DNA of 64,000 nucleotides, taken from NCBI GenBank assembly GCA_951217055.1, contig OX578278.1, positions 44,219,574 through 44,283,573 on the forward strand. Direction: 5' to 3'. The translations under genes and the position numbers were made by a program. Shown here piece by piece: positions 60,501 through 64,000 of the stretch; position 1 is the first letter of the stretch; each line of letters begins with the position of its first letter. The DNA comes from Gerris lacustris. Taxonomy: Eukaryota; Arthropoda; Insecta; Hemiptera; Gerridae. Below the pieces are notes generated by a model. It searched no databases and was not told the origin of the DNA. It saw nothing but the letters and a program-made list of their open reading frames with translations.

Positions 60501-63500
60501 ATAAATATTACCTTCTTATTTTAATTTTATCCGTGGGAGAATCCATCATACCTTCATGCTAAAATTGGAAATAAAATAATGAGAAATCAAAGGAAATTAA
60601 AAAAAAAAAAAAAGTTTAATTAATTTAAATTCCTTTATATTTAAAATTAATAGTAAAAATGACTGACCATCAAAGTGTGCATATCAATCAAAATTATTCT
60701 TATTTCTTCCCATGACAACCAACTGCAGAAATTGAGGAAAACACTTGAATCATCTAAATCATAAACTGAGAATACTTTTTCCCACATGTCCGTAAGAAAC
60801 ATAGTTGGGAACTCACTGAAAAGCAAAGACCTACGCTTCAGAACCAATTTCACAAGAGGTTTGCCAAATTCATAATTTGCTATCTGAAAATAAATGCCAA
60901 ATTATCATTATTAATCAAAACAAAATATATATGATATAAGAAGACATTAATTAAATAATAAACTTAATTTTTATACTTAGAAGTGCCATGTTTCAATATT
61001 AGCTCATCTCTCCAGAGACTGGCAGGTTATATTATGCAAATGGGATAGCACATTAGACATGCTCTAGAGCAGTCAACTCAGTATTATAGAGTTGAAATTA
61101 TATTCCATTAAGGAATGAATAGTCTGAACAATCAAAGTTTGCCGAATCTTGAAAGATGAGATGTTATTCCACAAACAGAAATGAAAGATCAGAAATTATT
61201 GAGTAATTGATTATACTTAGCCTGAACAATCTTTTAGGTAAGTTTTGCCAAATTTAAAACCCATTGGCAAGTCTTATAGACAAACCCCTAAGATTGCAAA
61301 TAAAAATAGTATGTCACAAATAAATAATTTAAAAGATTAAAAAAATATATAAAAATTGTTAATACATACTGCTAAATTAAGGTATGCCTTAAAATTTTTG
61401 AATAACTTGGTAATCAAGGGATAATCATTTAATTTACAGAGCTGCTTTAAAGTGACAAAGTAATCTGGTAAGAGTGCTATAGAGGGTGTCTCCTTCTCTA
61501 GTAGAGGAATGGTAGCATTAAGTAGCTTCATTAAACTCTTTCTCTTAGAGGCCTCCAAGGTGCCTTTATTATGCTGTAAGAATAAATAAAAATTAGTAAC
61601 CGTTTACAATACTTTTGAAGTAGAAATAAATTATTTGTTTCTCATTTTACTCTATTCATCTAATTGGAGTTGTTTTATAGAATATGTAGAATTATTTGCA
61701 CAATTTAAATTAATATTATTGAACAATGCTATAATATTCATAATTGAAAAATCTTATTTATATTATTACCATTGCTAGGGCTTTTATAACAGACGATGTT
61801 TGCCAAAGAGTTGAAGCAGTTGGAGATTTGACATATTTAATTAGGATGTGATTAGTATATGAACTAGTGGCAGAAAAATTGCAGAATCTCTGAATAAGTA
61901 ATCTCTGAGAGGGGTAATAATCTGTTCTTTTAACTAGAAACCTCAACAGAGCTCCACTGTGAAGATTTAGTAGAAATCCAGGAATACTCATTTTAGGTTC
62001 TCTTAAAAATGCTAAAACAAATAATTACATTAAAACACAATCATTAATATTTTCACACAAACAAATACTTTTTTTTACACACTATCGATAAAAGAAATAA
62101 ATTAATTTTTGTGGTGTGTCAGTATGGATCACAAGTGTTGTTTGTCTTGAGAAATGACTCAACTGTAAACCAAATTTAATTTAAATTGGTTCAGTAGTTT
62201 AGGCTCCATGTATCAGCACACACATTAAAAGGATATAATTTAATGAATATAATTTATAAGACATGAAGATCAAAACATGTAATATTTACCATTTAACTTT
62301 TCCAAAAGTAATGCATCGTTATTAGTTCCAACAGGAATGTCACAGAGAAGAGATATGACAGCAATAAGCATGCACACTTCTAGAGCATAACTGCAATCTT
62401 CATAAGGGATTTTAGTAATAATCTCAATAAAACTAAAATTTAAAAAAAATATATGATGAGTCATACAAGCATAAAACACATTATCATTCACATCAACTTT
62501 ATCTATAAAAAAAAAAAAATGATAAAGTTCAAAATTTTCAGATGAAATAGAGAGCTGTGTCTGAGATTGTGGGAATCCTATTGTTTCAAAACCACGGAAG
62601 GTATAATTCCAGAGAGAGTTGGTCATGGTGTGATAATAACAACTGAGTTGTGCTTAAATTACTAATGATTTACAAGTAATGAGCAACACTCTTGACATTA
62701 ATCCCTACAATGGGTTTGAAACATCAGGATTCACACTTGCAGGAAGATTTATAAGGAAGTTCCTTTACATTACGGTTTATTTATTATAATTTTAAATTGA
62801 ATTAACAAACAAAAATTATTCTAAATAGCAAGGAAAGCGTTACATTCTAATATTGAGGAGGTGCATTATTCCATTGGAATTATAGACAATAATGTTAAAT
62901 TATTATAATAGTGTATGACAAATTGAATTAAAGCAAAGTGAGAGTTATGTGTAATTTTCAACTACTATAAAATATATACTTTGCTACTTAAAATAAATAA
63001 AAATAATATATATAGCAGTGGTAACCCTAAGAATTTCCCTATCTTGGTTCTATACTCTTTTTAAACCATGAAAAACAGAGAAAAAAATACTTTACCCTCC
63101 TATAGAGTAGTCTTCATTAGTTGAAGCTGGTGCAGGGTCTTCAAGAAGATAACTTTCCAATTCAGCAATCATTTCCTCAAAGAAACATCTGAGATCACAT
63201 TCTAGTTCTTCATTCTCCTCATACAGACGAGATAACTCGTATTGAAGCAAAGGGACAACAGCAACTTTTGACATCACTCTGTGACTAACAGCACCATTCT
63301 TCCGATTTTTATGAATATGTCTAGCTACGGCTGTCAAAAGCCCTGTGCTTGTCGCCACAACTAACCTCCTACAAAGAGAATAAAATAATACAATTGATCA
63401 ATGAGGTAATGTGCAGGTGATCAATGTGCAACAATCCCTTATAATCCCAAAAGGCCTTGCAGGCAGAATCTAAAACTTTCGCTTTTTTAGATTCTTTGTG

Positions 63501-64000
63501 GTGCTGGCTTTTTTTTTACATCAAAAAGACAAATAATAGCATGAACCTTGCAAATGGTGGTGGGAGTGAGCAGACTGTGGGGTGATAGGAGGGTCATAGA
63601 AATATTTCAGTACTCCCACTACCCTTTGACAAATGTTCCATATGAGTATTGACTTTTTCCTGCCCACCTCCAAGATTTTAAAAACATAATGTAAATTACT
63701 TTTTGAGACACCCTTGTACATAGACATTTAAAAATGAAACATAATTTTAGGTTTCTTTGGAATAATCGACAACCCTAGAGCGATAAAATTATATCCGTGA
63801 AACTTACTTGTTACGAGAAAAATAATCTGATGATACAAAGGGAATCCACCTAGAATGATCAAGCCCGGCGGACTTAATGAGACCTTCCAATAAACCTAAA
63901 AGCTCATTGTCTTGTAAAAGAGGAGCAAGGACAGCAGCATTGTCCCAGTGCCAACTAGGGCTGGCATTGGCTAATAGGTACCGAGCTGCTTGTGTCCCAG
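57574..64000 (-). CDS. URB2: URB2 ribosome-biogenesis protein, C-terminal half
   Basis: URB2 (Npa2) is a large nucleolar protein needed for early 60S subunit assembly. Exons in coding order: 63808-64000 (cut by the window), 63096-63368, 62290-62432, 61770-62011, 61370-61573, 60668-60883, 60512-60558, 60060-60246, 58777-59045, 57842-57953, 57574-57729. All phases agree, giving about 679 C-terminal residues (human protein about 1520). Recognition rests on the last 150 residues: RLPPFLQVFRKYVKALGR, GRVTPYIISDLLGIFEIYSL and FLANSLNPACQELYKTYLDE followed by YNRYYKYHG. This matches the pattern of the Urb2/Npa2 C-terminal domain. The rest is helical and HEAT-like with no catalytic motif. An importin/exportin was considered, but the C-terminus does not fit. 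Intron 9 (the window's second last) carries a hAT-type insertion. Confidence 0.75.
58018..58635. mobile_element. hAT-like MITE with 8-bp TSD in URB2 intron
   Basis: It is flanked by GTATCTAC at 58010-58017 and 58636-58643. The ends are TAGCGTTGGGA and, inverted, TAGCGTTGGGA. The interior repeats CATTCGAATGAAAA and GTCGACT motifs. An internal tandem copy of about 190 bp starts with GATAACGAGTGTCA at 58185 and again at 58375. It carries no coding frame. It separates URB2 exons 57842-57953 and 58777-59045. Confidence 0.85.

Noticed and set aside
57574..64000. Importin/exportin-like identity for the minus-strand gene
   Set aside because: The helical character fits, but the C-terminal motif order fits Urb2/Npa2 and does not match exportin-4 or exportin-6 ends.
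1..64000. CRISPR arrays, bacterial operons or phage genes
   Set aside because: Introns, poly(A) signals and animal gene families throughout; no direct-repeat/spacer pattern is seen.

Overview
This is a eukaryotic window, and its gene structure and repeat content point to an insect. It is AT-rich. Short coding exons are separated by GT-AG introns, and no operons are present. Seven conserved single-copy animal genes lie in a background rich in DNA transposons. A hemipteran host is a guess from the style of the repeats; nothing in the sequence proves it.

Layout. 1-7.2 kb: no gene, but several inverted repeats, small tandem arrays and one MITE. 7.2-23.7 kb (+): Acinus, 14 coding exons, part of the exon-junction ASAP complex. 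23.7-27.3 kb: its 3' side, plus an 833-bp palindromic element carrying tRNA-like units. 27.4-30.8 kb (-): a FAM92/CIBAR BAR-domain gene whose first coding exon I could not place. 32.6-34.2 kb (-): BCDIN3D, an RNA 5'-monophosphate methyltransferase. It is head to head with RBM18 (+, 34.8-42.6 kb), whose first intron is full of transposons. 44.1-46.6 kb (-): mitochondrial ribosomal protein S25. 48.2-51.3 kb (+): GHITM/TMBIM5 of the inner mitochondrial membrane. 51.3-57.6 kb: a LINE remnant split by a hAT element. 57.6-64.0 kb (-): the C-terminal half of URB2, a ribosome-biogenesis protein, cut by the window edge.

The genes do not form one pathway. They are typical housekeeping genes: splicing and EJC, small-RNA modification, mitochondrial translation and membrane, ribosome assembly, and membrane curvature or cilia. 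All reading frames and intron phases join cleanly. The one exception is RBM18 intron 2, which ends in TG instead of AG.

The most striking non-genic structures are these. (1) The tRNA-like palindrome at 26.0-26.9 kb, flanked by a 12-bp direct repeat. (2) Three hAT-type elements with intact 8-bp target-site duplications, two of them holding nested elements. (3) A perfect 59-bp-arm hairpin at 400-585, related to two other repeats. (4) SINE-like families that share tails but differ in their heads. I found no sign of a new enzyme-encoding system. The novelty here is in repeat biology and in one odd splice site.
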